From Methanolobus bombayensis (GTDB taxonomy: Archaea > Halobacteriota > Methanosarcinia > Methanosarcinales > Methanosarcinaceae): 64,000 nt of DNA. Position 1 is the first letter of the stretch. Each line of letters begins with the position of its first letter. The translations under genes were made by a program, and so were the position numbers. The notes beneath the pieces are model-generated. The model was not told the DNA's origin. It saw only the letters and a program-made list of their open reading frames with translations, and did no database searches. The stretch spans positions 206,113 through 270,112 of the forward strand of contig NZ_JAGGKD010000005.1 of the NCBI RefSeq assembly GCF_017873415.1. Reading direction: 5' to 3'. Below, piece after piece: positions 47,293 to 55,698 of this stretch.

Positions 47293-48243
47293 TCAATTTG
47301 TTATGTTTCCTGAACAGACACATCTGCATTGTTTTATATATGTTTCATCACAGTTATCTGATCTTTGAATTTCTTCTTTTTTCAGTTCTGCCATGACTTC
47401 GATCACACATGAATCGTCTGTCAGTTTGTTATCATCCAATATCACTTCACCAATGGAATCAGCACTGATATGGCCACTACGTGGGTTTTTTACACTTGTT
47501 ATAGGACCTGTAATTGTAGCATGAACATCACTGTATTCAAAAGCAAGATCGCAATCTATCATTTCGCAATCTTCCAGAACCAGATTTTTCGCATAACAAA
47601 GCGGTTGGGTTCCGATTATTTTGCAACGGACAAGTTTGAGATTCTCAGAGTACCAACCAAGGTATTCACCTTTTACGATACTGTCTGAAACTGTGACATT
47701 TTTGCTGTGCCAGAAAGCATCCTTTGTATCCAGCCGTGAATTGCTTATCTCGACATTTTCCACATACTGAAAAGAGTATTTACCATTCAATACGAAGTTA
47801 TCAAGAAGTATGTCTGTGCTGTAGAAGAATGGATATTCAGACTCAAGTTCTGAATTCTTTATCGTTAGTCTGTGTGATAACCATCCAAACTCAGATGATA
47901 CAATGTTTGAGTTTTCAATAGTGATATCCTCGCATTCCCGTACAGCTTTAATACCTCCCATATGACTATCTTTTATTGTCACCTGGTTACTGTACCATAA
48001 TGCAGCACGGCATGTATCTGTCATACGGCTATTTTCAATTTGAGCGTCCCGAACATGCCAGAAAGGATAACGAAGTCTGAAGTCACAATCGTAAACGCAA
48101 ATGTCTGCACTTTCCTTTAAAGCAGATTCTCCATCAGCAAGCCCATCAAAGGTACAATGGGTGATTGTCGCATTCTGTATGGCATACAGAGCACGCTCTT
48201 CATCCAATATCAAGTCCTTAAATTCATTAGTTTTTTGACTCAT
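47293..48243 (-). CDS. DUF3737 right-handed beta-helix protein
   Basis: 316-residue protein built of 20-22-residue rungs, each turn showing the pattern V.I.NS.....FW (for example YPFWHVRDAQIENSRMTDTC, GWLSHRLTIKNSELESEYPF, FWHSKNVTVSDSIVKGEYLGW). This is a solenoid beta-helix as in DUF3737 proteins of gut bacteria; no signal peptide, so cytoplasmic. No enzymatic motif. Start and spacing place it first in a two-gene unit with the cyclophilin lipoprotein. Two operator copies are upstream. Confidence 0.82.
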   Translation of the reverse strand: MSQKTNEFKDLILDEERALYAIQNATITHCTFDGLADGESALKESADICVYDCDFRLRYPFWHVRDAQIENSRMTDTCRAALWYSNQVTIKDSHMGGIKAVRECEDITIENSNIVSSEFGWLSHRLTIKNSELESEYPFFYSTDILLDNFVLNGKYSFQYVENVEISNSRLDTKDAFWHSKNVTVSDSIVKGEYLGWYSENLKLVRCKIIGTQPLCYAKNLVLEDCEMIDCDLAFEYSDVHATITGPITSVKNPRSGHISADSIGEVILDDNKLTDDSCVIEVMAELKKEEIQRSDNCDETYIKQCRCVCSGNITN

Positions 48244-48299
48244 ATTTTACCTTTTTTCTGTCCTTAATAAGAATTATTTTAACTTCCATAGGTTACAAC

Positions 48300-48313
48300 T
48301 GACTGAACAGTCA
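48300..48313. promoter_or_regulatory. Operator copy TGACTGAACAGTCA before DUF3737
   Basis: Perfect 5-bp arms (TGACT/AGTCA) around four bases, 57 bases before the DUF3737 start codon, next to a minus-strand TATA-like TATTATATAA. Confidence 0.65.
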
Positions 48314-48350
48314 TTATATAATATGACACGTGCTATATAATATCTTTGAT

Positions 48351-48364
48351 TGACTACTCACTCA
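48351..48364. promoter_or_regulatory. Second operator copy TGACTACTCACTCA before DUF3737
   Basis: One arm mismatch to the consensus; lies about 50 bases upstream of the first copy, so DUF3737 has a pair of sites like the cupin gene does. Confidence 0.45.
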
Positions 48365-48395
48365 TATGTCTGTGTAAAATAAAATATCCATTCTA

Positions 48396-48773
48396 TCAGG
48401 CAAGTTCTATCAAAATATCAAAGCTGCCATTCAATGAATCCATCGTGGATGGGTCACATTCAATAATACCAAGATTTACAAATTCACCATAGCAATTTTC
48501 TTCGTTATCAAACAGAATGGTGAAATAATCTCCATGAGTAGTAAAATCAATATCACCATTTTTCCATCCGGGGACCAGGTCTTCATCACCAAATGACAAT
48601 GGTTCATCCATTACACCACAAACATCAAACTCATATCTGCTGGCATGGATTGTATAGGGTAGTCTGCTGATGAGTTCCCTTGCAGGTTCACTATTATTTA
48701 GTATTCCGGGAATGACCTTGCTACCAAAAAGCATGTTAATTTTTGTTCCGTTTTTTATTTCGCGAGTTGTCAT
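48396..48773 (-). CDS. Cyclophilin-like fold protein, cytosolic
   Basis: 125-residue protein of the cyclophilin-like type 2 family: NMLFGSKVIPGILNNSEPAR near residue 14, LISRLPYTIHASRYEF, then GDIDFTTHGDYFTILFD near residue 75 and a C-terminal strand. The arrangement is like the exported paralogue at the far end of the block but without signal peptide. Isomerase activity has not been shown for this family. 93 bases separate it from the hydrolase gene upstream on the same strand, so it is probably the last gene of the cupin operon. Confidence 0.72.
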   Translation of the reverse strand: MTTREIKNGTKINMLFGSKVIPGILNNSEPARELISRLPYTIHASRYEFDVCGVMDEPLSFGDEDLVPGWKNGDIDFTTHGDYFTILFDNEENCYGEFVNLGIIECDPSTMDSLNGSFDILIELA

Positions 48774-48866
48774 ATCCAGATCCTCACTTGTTAGTAATAT
48801 ATCAAAATAATTAAAAAAGGAAAAATTGGAAAAATAGAAAAATGATTTTCTATTTCGCCATTATAC

Positions 48867-50393
48867 TTACTCGTTCAGGTTTTCTTTGAAGAAAGATTCC
48901 AATTTGTCAAATGGAATATAGTTATTATCTCCGCCATCGTACAGATCGATGTGTCTTGCACCTGGAACGATTACCAGCTCTTTAGGTTCAGCTGCTTTTT
49001 CGTATGCTTCTTCAGTATAGTATCTGGAGTGAGCATTCTCTCCCATGATGAAAAGAATCGGTCTTGGGGAAATTGTTTCAATGTAGTTCATCAGAGGGAA
49101 GTTCATAAAGGACATACCACTTGTAGCAGTAAATGCTGCTCCTGCATTTGGATGGAATCCTCTTTCCATTGCATAGTATTCAAAGAATTCACTTGTAACA
49201 GGATCCAGCACCTCCGGAATTGATGTTGCTGGTTCACGTGGGAATCCTTCAGGTACCAATGGACTTCCGTTCTCGAAGTCTATCCATCTTTGTTCAGCCA
49301 TCTGGGCTAAAGATTCAGCACGTTGCTCATCAGTCAATGAATATCCGAATCCATCCCTGAACATGCTGCTAATATCATACATACTTGCAGTGGCAACTGC
49401 TTTTATACGTGGGTCAACCTGAGCTGCAGTCAGTGCAAATCCACCACTGCCACAAATTCCGATAACTCCTATCTTCTCTCTGTCTACAAAGTCTCTTGTG
49501 CCGATATAATCAACTGCTGCACTAAAGTCTTCAACAAACAGGTCAGGGGATGAGATATGTCTTGGTTCTCCGCCACTGTCTCCGTTATAGGATTCGTCGA
49601 ATGCCATTGCAACAAAACCTCTTTGTGCCAGTTCCTGAGCATAGAGTCCTGCTCCCTGCTCCTTTACTCCACCATAAGGTGTTCCAACAATGATTGCTGG
49701 ATATTTTTCGGACCTGTTTATGTCTTTGGGCACGTACAAATGACCTGCAACCTCGACTCCGAATTTATTCTTGAACCTGACTTCTTCCAGAATTACGTTT
49801 TCACTTAATTCGAATGTAAGATCTCCTGGATCATATCTTCCTTGTTCGTTATTTTCTACCATATTATCTTCCTCTGAATTTTCTTCTGTTTTTATGATTA
49901 AATTATTGTATTGTTCATCTGTAACGTCTCCAAACCACTCTGCAGCACCTGCAATGGGATTGGTGGTTACTCCTACATGTTCAAATGTACTATCTGCTGT
50001 TGCACCATGCCAGTGTATGACATCTGGTGGAATTTCAACAACATCCCCGGCTTTCAGTGATCTTGCTGGCTCACCTTCTTCCTGATAATACCCTTCTCCA
50101 ATGGTAACGAATAGAAGCTGTCCTCCTGGGTGGGAATGCCAGTCGGTCCTTGCTCCTTCTGAAAATATTACGTTATATGATGGAGAGTTGAAAGTATCGT
50201 CAGTTACAAGCATTTCGACCCATACATCTCCTGTAAAACTGTCTCCAAGTGGACTTCCGGCAACATTATTCCCTCTTGGGAATATTGTGTCATCTTCAAG
50301 TTCACTATCAGAATCACTAATGCATCCTGTAGCAAAAATGAACATCAAAGAAAAACACAGCATAAGTAATCTGGTTTTATTATTTTTGGACAT
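48867..50393 (-). CDS. Lipoprotein fusing a cupin domain to an alpha/beta hydrolase
   Basis: 508-residue exported lipoprotein. The signal peptide ends with a lipobox (FIFATGC, residue 24). Residues 45-165 are a cupin barrel with metal-type His residues (TDWHSHPGGQLLFV; DVIHWHGA). A linker leads to residues 200-505, an alpha/beta hydrolase related to dienelactone hydrolase/YcjY: YPAIIVGTPYGGVKEQG (oxyanion region), AFDESYNG, nucleophile elbow VIGICGSGGF (Cys as in DLH or Ser; undecided) and a C-terminal PGARHIDLYD with the catalytic histidine. It begins four bases after a stand-alone cupin gene whose domain is a close paralogue. Substrate unknown. Confidence 0.85.
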   Translation of the reverse strand: MSKNNKTRLLMLCFSLMFIFATGCISDSDSELEDDTIFPRGNNVAGSPLGDSFTGDVWVEMLVTDDTFNSPSYNVIFSEGARTDWHSHPGGQLLFVTIGEGYYQEEGEPARSLKAGDVVEIPPDVIHWHGATADSTFEHVGVTTNPIAGAAEWFGDVTDEQYNNLIIKTEENSEEDNMVENNEQGRYDPGDLTFELSENVILEEVRFKNKFGVEVAGHLYVPKDINRSEKYPAIIVGTPYGGVKEQGAGLYAQELAQRGFVAMAFDESYNGDSGGEPRHISSPDLFVEDFSAAVDYIGTRDFVDREKIGVIGICGSGGFALTAAQVDPRIKAVATASMYDISSMFRDGFGYSLTDEQRAESLAQMAEQRWIDFENGSPLVPEGFPREPATSIPEVLDPVTSEFFEYYAMERGFHPNAGAAFTATSGMSFMNFPLMNYIETISPRPILFIMGENAHSRYYTEEAYEKAAEPKELVIVPGARHIDLYDGGDNNYIPFDKLESFFKENLNE

Positions 50394-50396
50394 TGT

Positions 50397-50822
50397 TCAT
50401 TCCAGCTTTTTGTAGTCTTCATCAGCTACAGGTTCAAGCCATTCTGCCGGGCCTGCGTCAGCGTTTGTCTCAACGGAAAGGTGTACGAACCAGCTGTCGT
50501 GTGCTGCTCCATGCCAGTGTTTTACATCAGGAACTATTTTCACTACATCACCTGCTTTAAGTTCCCTTGCAGGCTTTCCTTCTTCCTGATAGTAACCGCG
50601 TCCGCCTGTTACTAACAGAATCTGACCTCCGGGATGCTTATGCCAGTTATTTATGCATCCGGGTTCGAATGTTACATTGCCGATGGGACAATTGAATTCA
50701 TTGTCTCTGTCAACCAGCATGCTGACCCATGCTTTACCTGTAAAATACTTGCTTAAAAATTCCGGAAGTTTTCGTCCTTTCGGAAAAATTGCACTTTCGC
50801 TTAGATCATTTGTATCGCTCAT
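50397..50822 (-). CDS. Stand-alone cupin-domain protein
   Basis: 141-residue cytosolic single cupin of the type often linked to carboxymuconolactone decarboxylases. Metal histidines are in NNWHKHPGGQILLV (near residue 58) and DVKHWHGA (near 97). It is a close copy of the cupin half of the following lipoprotein: shared GKAWVSMLVD / GDVWVEMLVT and GYYQEEGKPAR / GYYQEEGEPAR blocks, and WLEPVADEDYKKLE / WFGDVTDEQYNNL at the ends. First gene of its operon, with two operator copies upstream. Confidence 0.85.
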   Translation of the reverse strand: MSDTNDLSESAIFPKGRKLPEFLSKYFTGKAWVSMLVDRDNEFNCPIGNVTFEPGCINNWHKHPGGQILLVTGGRGYYQEEGKPARELKAGDVVKIVPDVKHWHGAAHDSWFVHLSVETNADAGPAEWLEPVADEDYKKLE

Positions 50823-50878
50823 ATTAAATCCTCAATTATCTTTTTCTGAAAGTTTTATGTAACTACAATCTTTATGAT

Positions 50879-50892
50879 TGAGTAATCAGTCA
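50879..50892. promoter_or_regulatory. Operator copy TGAGTAATCAGTCA before the cupin gene
   Basis: One arm mismatch to TGACT-N4-AGTCA; 56 bases before the cupin ATG, the same spacing as the DUF3737 site. Confidence 0.5.
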
Positions 50893-50935
50893 TCAATTTT
50901 GAAATGCCGTATTTTCAATCATTATTGCTGGAGAG

Positions 50936-50949
50936 TGACTAATCAGTCA
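50936..50949. promoter_or_regulatory. Operator copy TGACTAATCAGTCA before the cupin gene
   Basis: Perfect arms. Sits about 25 bases downstream of a minus-strand TATA element (CTTATATAC), i.e. over the expected transcription start; 57 bases from the neighbouring copy. Confidence 0.65.
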
Positions 50950-51112
50950 TTTATGTATTATCCCTACTAGTATATAAGGTTAAGCTTTTCAGAAAATAAT
51001 TGAATGCAAATCTTAATAGAATATTTTCATTTTTTCTCGAATCAAGCAAGACATTTTGTAACTCTTTGCTTAGTGACGTTACCGGAAAATTTGCTGAACT
51101 GACATTTCTGTA

Positions 51113-52240
51113 TCAAAAATTCCACCATGAAGTTGGAAGTGATTCCAGCTCAGAATCCAACAGAACTGTCTCACCGATCATTGGAGCAATTATGTCCACT
51201 TCTTTTTCATCTGCCTCTTCCAGCGCTCTTTCTATTGGTTCGTTCCAGGCATGATTTGCCAGCGTGAAAGCTCCCCAATGCATCAGCATCATAGTCTCAC
51301 CGTTCACATCAAGATTGGCCTGTACTGCCTGTTCCGGAACCATATGGATCTCAGCCCATCTCTGGTCATATTGGGCACCTTCCATCAGGGTGATGTCAAA
51401 AGGTCCGTATTTGTTTCCAATCTCCTTAAAATGCGGACCATAACCACCGTCACCACTGGTATAGATTCGGTTTTCATTCCCAAGAATGACCCAACCGCCC
51501 CACAAAGTGGTATCAATGCTAAAAGGATCTCTTCCCGAGCTATGTCTGGATGGTGTCAGAGCAACAGTCAAGCCCTGATACTCCGTTTCTTCCCACCAGT
51601 TAAGTTCAGTGATTCTCTCTTCCGGGATCCCCCATCTGACCAGATGGGCGCTACATCCGAGAGGAACAAAGAAATGTGATACTTTACCGTTTAGTTGTAC
51701 TATGGATTGGTAATCCAGGTGGTCGTAATGGTCATGAGTAATGAGAACTGCATCAATGGGAGGCATTTCATCAATAATATTCAACATGATGTCTTCATTA
51801 TATTCATATCTGTTAATTCCCACAAACGAAACCGGTGAAGCAATTGGACTCAGCATAGGATCAAGCAATATCTTTTTGTCATCAATACTAAGCAGATAAG
51901 CAGAGTGTCCTAACCATGTCAAACTATCGTTTTTAGTGTTTATCTTGTTCCAGTCTATCGTAGAAACTGGGATCGGACCTGCAGGATCGCGGTCTGCGAG
52001 CTCGTAAACAGAAGGATCATTTACTGTTGGAGTATCTGACAAATCTACGAATACACTTGTAGGCAATTCATTCACAAAGTGTCCATCGACATAGTTACTT
52101 AATTGTTGATATGCTGCTTTTTGTTCTGTTGTTGGATCCCCGCCAAAAGCAGGGCTTACATTCATGAATATTATTATACCGGCACAAAATAGAAGCAAAA
52201 ATAAGAATGAATGTAACGCAATCTTTCTGAGCTTAACCAT
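51113..52240 (-). CDS. Metallo-beta-lactamase-fold hydrolase (UlaG/NAPE-PLD-like), membrane-anchored
   Basis: 375 residues. Residues 8-32 are a hydrophobic signal or anchor (ALHSFLFLLLFCAGIIIFMNV), so it acts at or outside the membrane. The catalytic domain has ITHDHYDHLDYQS near residue 165 (HxHxDH type), TPSRHSSGRDPFSI near 232 and TSGDGGYGPHF near 268, then MLMHWGAF with the last ligand. This pattern is that of the UlaG/NAPE-PLD branch rather than the antibiotic-resistance one. Substrate unknown. Follows tetR by 92 bases on the same strand. Confidence 0.85.
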   Translation of the reverse strand: MVKLRKIALHSFLFLLLFCAGIIIFMNVSPAFGGDPTTEQKAAYQQLSNYVDGHFVNELPTSVFVDLSDTPTVNDPSVYELADRDPAGPIPVSTIDWNKINTKNDSLTWLGHSAYLLSIDDKKILLDPMLSPIASPVSFVGINRYEYNEDIMLNIIDEMPPIDAVLITHDHYDHLDYQSIVQLNGKVSHFFVPLGCSAHLVRWGIPEERITELNWWEETEYQGLTVALTPSRHSSGRDPFSIDTTLWGGWVILGNENRIYTSGDGGYGPHFKEIGNKYGPFDITLMEGAQYDQRWAEIHMVPEQAVQANLDVNGETMMLMHWGAFTLANHAWNEPIERALEEADEKEVDIIAPMIGETVLLDSELESLPTSWWNF

Positions 52241-52294
52241 TTATCTCATTCTTTTTCATTTATTCTCAAAATATGGGCTAGATACAGAAGGCCT

Positions 52295-52312
52295 AATGAG
52301 TGATGGATTACT
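52295..52312. promoter_or_regulatory. Degenerate operator copy before the beta-lactamase-fold gene
   Basis: TGAGTGAT-GG-ATTACTTA, 6 of 8 arm matches. Its complement contains ATCACTCATTA, identical to the right half of the aldo/keto reductase site. About 55 bases before the start codon, as for the other genes. Confidence 0.35.
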
Positions 52313-52332
52313 TAGGCAAGTACTGGGAAATA

Positions 52333-52908
52333 TTATTTTTTGGACACTCCCTGCCATACAACCTGAAATCCATCTTCGATAGCTTTATTCTTATCCTGTG
52401 GTTCTGAATAAAGAATATAATCCACTATTGTCCTGCTTGACTGATAGAACATTGAAGTTATCATTTCTGGTGGGTAGTCTCCAAGCTCACCATTTGCCAA
52501 TCCTTCCATAGCCAGATCATGGAAGAAAACATACTCTTCCATAACCACTTCACGGGTATGACTTGTTATGTAAGGAGAAGAACAGAACTGTCCGACAAAA
52601 AGGAATTGATCCTGATTCTCTATTCCCCATTCTACCAGATTATACCACATTTTCCTTAATTTTTCTTTATAAGTTTTTTGTGCCTGGACATCTTTTCCCA
52701 TGCTACGACTTAATTTCTCTTTAACATCGAAATAGAGGGCGTTGATGAGATCCTCTTTAGTAGGGAAATAATTGAATAATGTACCTGTGGCTACACCTGC
52801 TTCTTTTGATATCTGGGCAGTGGATGTACCGTGGAAACCTCTTTCAGTAAAGAGCTTCAGGGCAGCTTCTAAAAGGGCTGCTTTCTTGTCTTCAACCTGT
52901 TTTTTCAT
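52333..52908 (-). CDS. TetR/AcrR-family repressor
   Basis: 191 residues. N-terminal helix-turn-helix: AALLEAALKLFTERGFHGTS then ISKEAGVATGTLFNYFPTKE (residues about 34-53, recognition helix GTLFNYF). The C-terminal ligand/dimer domain (VGQFCSSPYITSHTREVV, SRTIVDYILYSE) is unlike the classic TetR drug pocket, so the ligand is unknown. A perfect copy of the block's operator lies 16 bases upstream of its start, which suggests self-repression and control of the neighbouring cupin, DUF3737, hydrolase and reductase genes. Confidence 0.9.
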   Translation of the reverse strand: MKKQVEDKKAALLEAALKLFTERGFHGTSTAQISKEAGVATGTLFNYFPTKEDLINALYFDVKEKLSRSMGKDVQAQKTYKEKLRKMWYNLVEWGIENQDQFLFVGQFCSSPYITSHTREVVMEEYVFFHDLAMEGLANGELGDYPPEMITSMFYQSSRTIVDYILYSEPQDKNKAIEDGFQVVWQGVSKK

Positions 52909-52924
52909 GGATTAACTCTGGTAT

Positions 52925-52938
52925 TGACTATTTAGTCA
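52925..52938. promoter_or_regulatory. Operator copy TGACTATTTAGTCA before tetR
   Basis: Perfect arms; about 25-30 bases downstream of a minus-strand TATTTATA box, hence over the transcription start of tetR. The clearest autoregulatory copy. Confidence 0.65.
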
Positions 52939-53073
52939 TTTTCATTTGAATTATAATTATTGGTATAAATACCTTGTTACAAAAACCCAACACATTAAAA
53001 ATATACATGGTGCCTGCAAAATTGAACCGTTATGAATAGAAAACTATAATATGGATTAAATGTTGTTCAAACT

Positions 53074-53286
53074 ATGGAAGAAGGGCCACTTGGTAAAATA
53101 TATAGTATTCCGGCATCTGTGCTGGTGATTATTGGTATGGTTTTGAGTGCGTTCCTTTTCTATAGTCTGATGAAGGCAGCGGAAAACGGGAACGTGCTGA
53201 TGGTTATAATTCTTGCAATAGCGATATCCATTGTAGCTTTTGTAATAAGTAGGGCTATAAAATTTCAGAAATTTAAAGAATTCTGA
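53074..53286 (+). CDS. Small two-helix membrane protein
   Basis: A 70-residue protein with two predicted membrane helices (IPASVLVIIGMVLSAFLFYS and MVIILAIAISIVAFVIS) joined by a short loop (KAAENGN), and a basic C-terminus (RAIKFQKFKEF) that should face the cytoplasm. No family recognised. It is transcribed alone, divergent from tetR. Role unknown. Confidence 0.6.
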   Translation: MEEGPLGKIYSIPASVLVIIGMVLSAFLFYSLMKAAENGNVLMVIILAIAISIVAFVISRAIKFQKFKEF

Positions 53287-53328
53287 GCTGATCTGTTATT
53301 GCAAGTCTGTAAAAATCAAATTTAGAGT

Positions 53329-53757
53329 TCATACCGGCAGGTCTGCTGGTATATGCTGGTGATCACAGGTAAAATAAACTCCGAACATTTTGGTCTTGCT
53401 TTTCCTCTTGAGGTAGCGGTCACACTGCTGTATCCTGTCATAACCTAACATGATACCAAGTATGAAGTCCTCTTCAGGAGTATAATCTGAAAGACTTTTG
53501 TTCCCCATTTTTTTGAGAACACTGATACATCTTTTGTTTCCAAAGAAGACATTTATTTTTTTATCTGAAGCTTTCTGAATATGATAACTTACATTCTTTT
53601 TTTCAAGCAGCTCAGTTATCTCTTTTTCAAGTTCACTGGTCGAAGTATGTAATATCAAATGCCTCAAACCTTTCTGGTATTCATAGATATGATGGCGTAA
53701 AACCTGCATGTTGCCACACACGTACGAACTCAAAAGTTCTTCACTTAATTTTTTCAC
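53329..53757 (-). CDS. DUF2023-like protein
   Basis: The core MQVLRHHIYEYQKGLRHLIL and FILGIMLGYDRIQQCDRYL resemble DUF2023, a small family of unknown function seen mostly in anaerobic bacteria, often beside flavodoxins. I start at a GTG (VKKLSEELLSS, giving 142 residues) because an AAAAGGTG ribosome-binding site lies seven bases before it; a further upstream GTG would add 25 residues without a ribosome-binding site. Internal MQVLRHH is another candidate. Function unknown. Confidence 0.55.
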   Translation of the reverse strand: MKKLSEELLSSYVCGNMQVLRHHIYEYQKGLRHLILHTSTSELEKEITELLEKKNVSYHIQKASDKKINVFFGNKRCISVLKKMGNKSLSDYTPEEDFILGIMLGYDRIQQCDRYLKRKSKTKMFGVYFTCDHQHIPADLPV

Positions 53758-54322
53758 TTGAATACACCTTTTGATTATTATATTTTGTATCCAGTTCTCT
53801 TCAGATCCCGGACATTTACTTTTCTGAATCACAATAATAATCTGAATCGCGCCATACTCTGAAATATCTGAAACGCTGTTGTGTTCTTCGTGGAAGTCTC
53901 CAATCCATAATTAAAACTCCTTATTTGAACTGTTTTTATTTATTCAGTTATTATATTCTCTTTTTTTGTTTTTTTTTCGTTATGTGCTTTTTTGTGTTTG
54001 AAGGCTACCATGAAACAACTGGAGAAGAGTGTTCTGCTTAAGGAAAATGACCTAGTTGGTGCAATAGATAACCAATTTTTATCAAATTGTGTTTATTGAC
54101 AGTTTGTGTTTCATGGTAGCAATACCAATAATGCATTGTCTGTATTTAATTATTTTGGTATGGCTAACATTCTTAGCAAACTACAAAATATGCAGTGATC
54201 AAGTATAAAAGTACAATTACTGACACATACTAAAAATTAAGAAAATATAAATGTGCGAATCAGGAAAAAGAATACAAAAATAAGGTAGAAGTAAAGGCAG
54301 AAATAAATACAATTCACTTTCT
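53758..54322. other. Gene-poor gap with the inverted-repeat element
   Basis: Apart from the upstream part of the DUF2023-like gene region and the inverted-repeat element, this AT-rich stretch has no credible gene; it includes a run of T near 53961-53990. Confidence 0.4.
54004..54120. mobile_element. Possible MITE-like element with 13-bp terminal inverted repeats
   Basis: A 117-base segment bounded by GCTACCATGAAAC and its perfect reverse complement GTTTCATGGTAGC. It contains only a very short open frame (MKQLEKSVLLKENDLVGAID..., 29 codons), which could be the relic of a transposase start. No target-site duplication is obvious. It lies in a 565-base gap otherwise without genes. A hairpin of other origin is possible. 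Confidence 0.35.
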
Positions 54323-54742
54323 TTACTTCATTCTCTTTCTTGATTCTTCCACTTCGTCAATAACACCTGGATATTCTCTGAACATCACCAGGATGTCAAG
54401 GGCTGCAACAAGGTCAACAACACCTATCGCACCAATAGCTTCCCCGCTGAGTGTCCTTATAGGAGCCACAACAACTGACTTACCCTTGTAAACACCTTCC
54501 TTCGGTACAGTCCTGATACTTACGTTTGTTCTCATTACCTCTTCAAGGACCGGGCCTGTGTAGTCCCTGTCAATGATCATGCCTCTTTCCATACGGATAC
54601 CCTTACAATTGAGACTGCGAATGGTTGTTGGGATTCCTAGCAGGGCGTGTACGGCAATTGCTATGGGCTCCAGATCCTCAGCCGTAGAATCCGAGCAGAT
54701 ATTCAGGCAAACCGAACTATTTAATTCTTCATCACATGTCAT
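54323..54742 (-). CDS. DUF2111 methanogen protein
   Basis: 139-residue cytosolic protein of the DUF2111 family, known mainly from methanogens. Landmarks: DLEPIAIAVHALLGIPTTIR near residue 25, RMERGMIIDRDYTGPVLEE near 52, and SGEAIGAIGVVDLVAALDIL near 100. The glycine-rich C-terminal part resembles a small-molecule sensor fold. Function unknown. It follows the thioredoxin reductase gene on the same strand by 32 bases and may share its transcript. Confidence 0.82.
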   Translation of the reverse strand: MTCDEELNSSVCLNICSDSTAEDLEPIAIAVHALLGIPTTIRSLNCKGIRMERGMIIDRDYTGPVLEEVMRTNVSIRTVPKEGVYKGKSVVVAPIRTLSGEAIGAIGVVDLVAALDILVMFREYPGVIDEVEESRKRMK

Positions 54743-54774
54743 TTTTGACTCACCTTTTATTTTGTGGAAAGAAT

Positions 54775-55698
54775 TTAATTTTCAAATTTAACAGATGTAA
54801 TGTATTCATGAGCAGAGATAGCTGCCACAGCTCCATCGGAAACAGCAGTCACAACCTGCCACATGGAAGTCCTGCGACAATCTCCTGCCGCAAATATGCC
54901 GCTGACCGAAGATTCCATTTTCTCATCTGTAACTATGAAACCTGCTCCCTGCTTTTCAACATCCGCAATGGATGTGTTAGGAGTGATACCAACATAAATG
55001 AAAATCCCGTCAATTTCCATTTCTGTTATTTCATCGGTCTTTGTATTCTTGAGTATTGCTTTTTCAACAAACTCTCCGCCTTTGATCTCCTGAACGACGG
55101 TATCCCAGACGAATGTTATGTTCTCTTTATCAAAAGCCCTCTTCTGAAGAATAGAACATGCTCTTAGTTCATCGCGCCTGTGTACCACATAGACATTTTC
55201 GGCAATATCTGAAAGTATAAGTGCATCTGTCACAGCGGACTCGCCTCCGCCCACAACGATGACATTCTGTCCTGCATAGAAAGGACCATCACACGTGGCA
55301 CAATATGATACACCTTTTGTCAGGAATGTATCTTCTCCCGGAACTCCAAGTCTTCTCGGATTTGCACCTGTGGCGATGATCACTGCCAAGGCTTCAAGGT
55401 CTCCATTATCGGTGACTATGACCTTTTTGTCACCTCCATCTTTCACGGATCTGACATCAGAACTATGAACGATGACGCCTGTTTTTTCGGCGTGTTCCTT
55501 GAACTTATTCATGAGTTCCATTCCTGAAATTGAAGGAAAACCCGGATAGTTCTCCACTCTGTCTGCTGTTGCTATCTGGCCTGGCACTACATTCTTTTCA
55601 ATTACCAATGTATCAAGGCCGTAGCGTACTGCATAGATGCCAGCTGTCAGCCCGGCAGGTCCTCCGCCAATAATTATGAGGTCATGCATACTTATCAA
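54775..55698 (-). CDS. trxB: Thioredoxin-disulfide reductase
   Basis: FAD enzyme that reduces the thioredoxin encoded next to it. The 307-residue sequence has the FAD motif IIGGGPAGLTAGIYAVRYG at the N-terminus, the redox-active CATCDG near residue 138, the second Rossmann motif VVGGGESAVTDALILSD near 155, and GIFAAGDCRRTS near 273. In methanogens the electron donor may be NADPH or F420H2; nothing in the sequence decides. Its ATG overlaps the end of the thioredoxin gene by four bases. Confidence 0.95.
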   Translation of the reverse strand: MISMHDLIIIGGGPAGLTAGIYAVRYGLDTLVIEKNVVPGQIATADRVENYPGFPSISGMELMNKFKEHAEKTGVIVHSSDVRSVKDGGDKKVIVTDNGDLEALAVIIATGANPRRLGVPGEDTFLTKGVSYCATCDGPFYAGQNVIVVGGGESAVTDALILSDIAENVYVVHRRDELRACSILQKRAFDKENITFVWDTVVQEIKGGEFVEKAILKNTKTDEITEMEIDGIFIYVGITPNTSIADVEKQGAGFIVTDEKMESSVSGIFAAGDCRRTSMWQVVTAVSDGAVAAISAHEYITSVKFEN

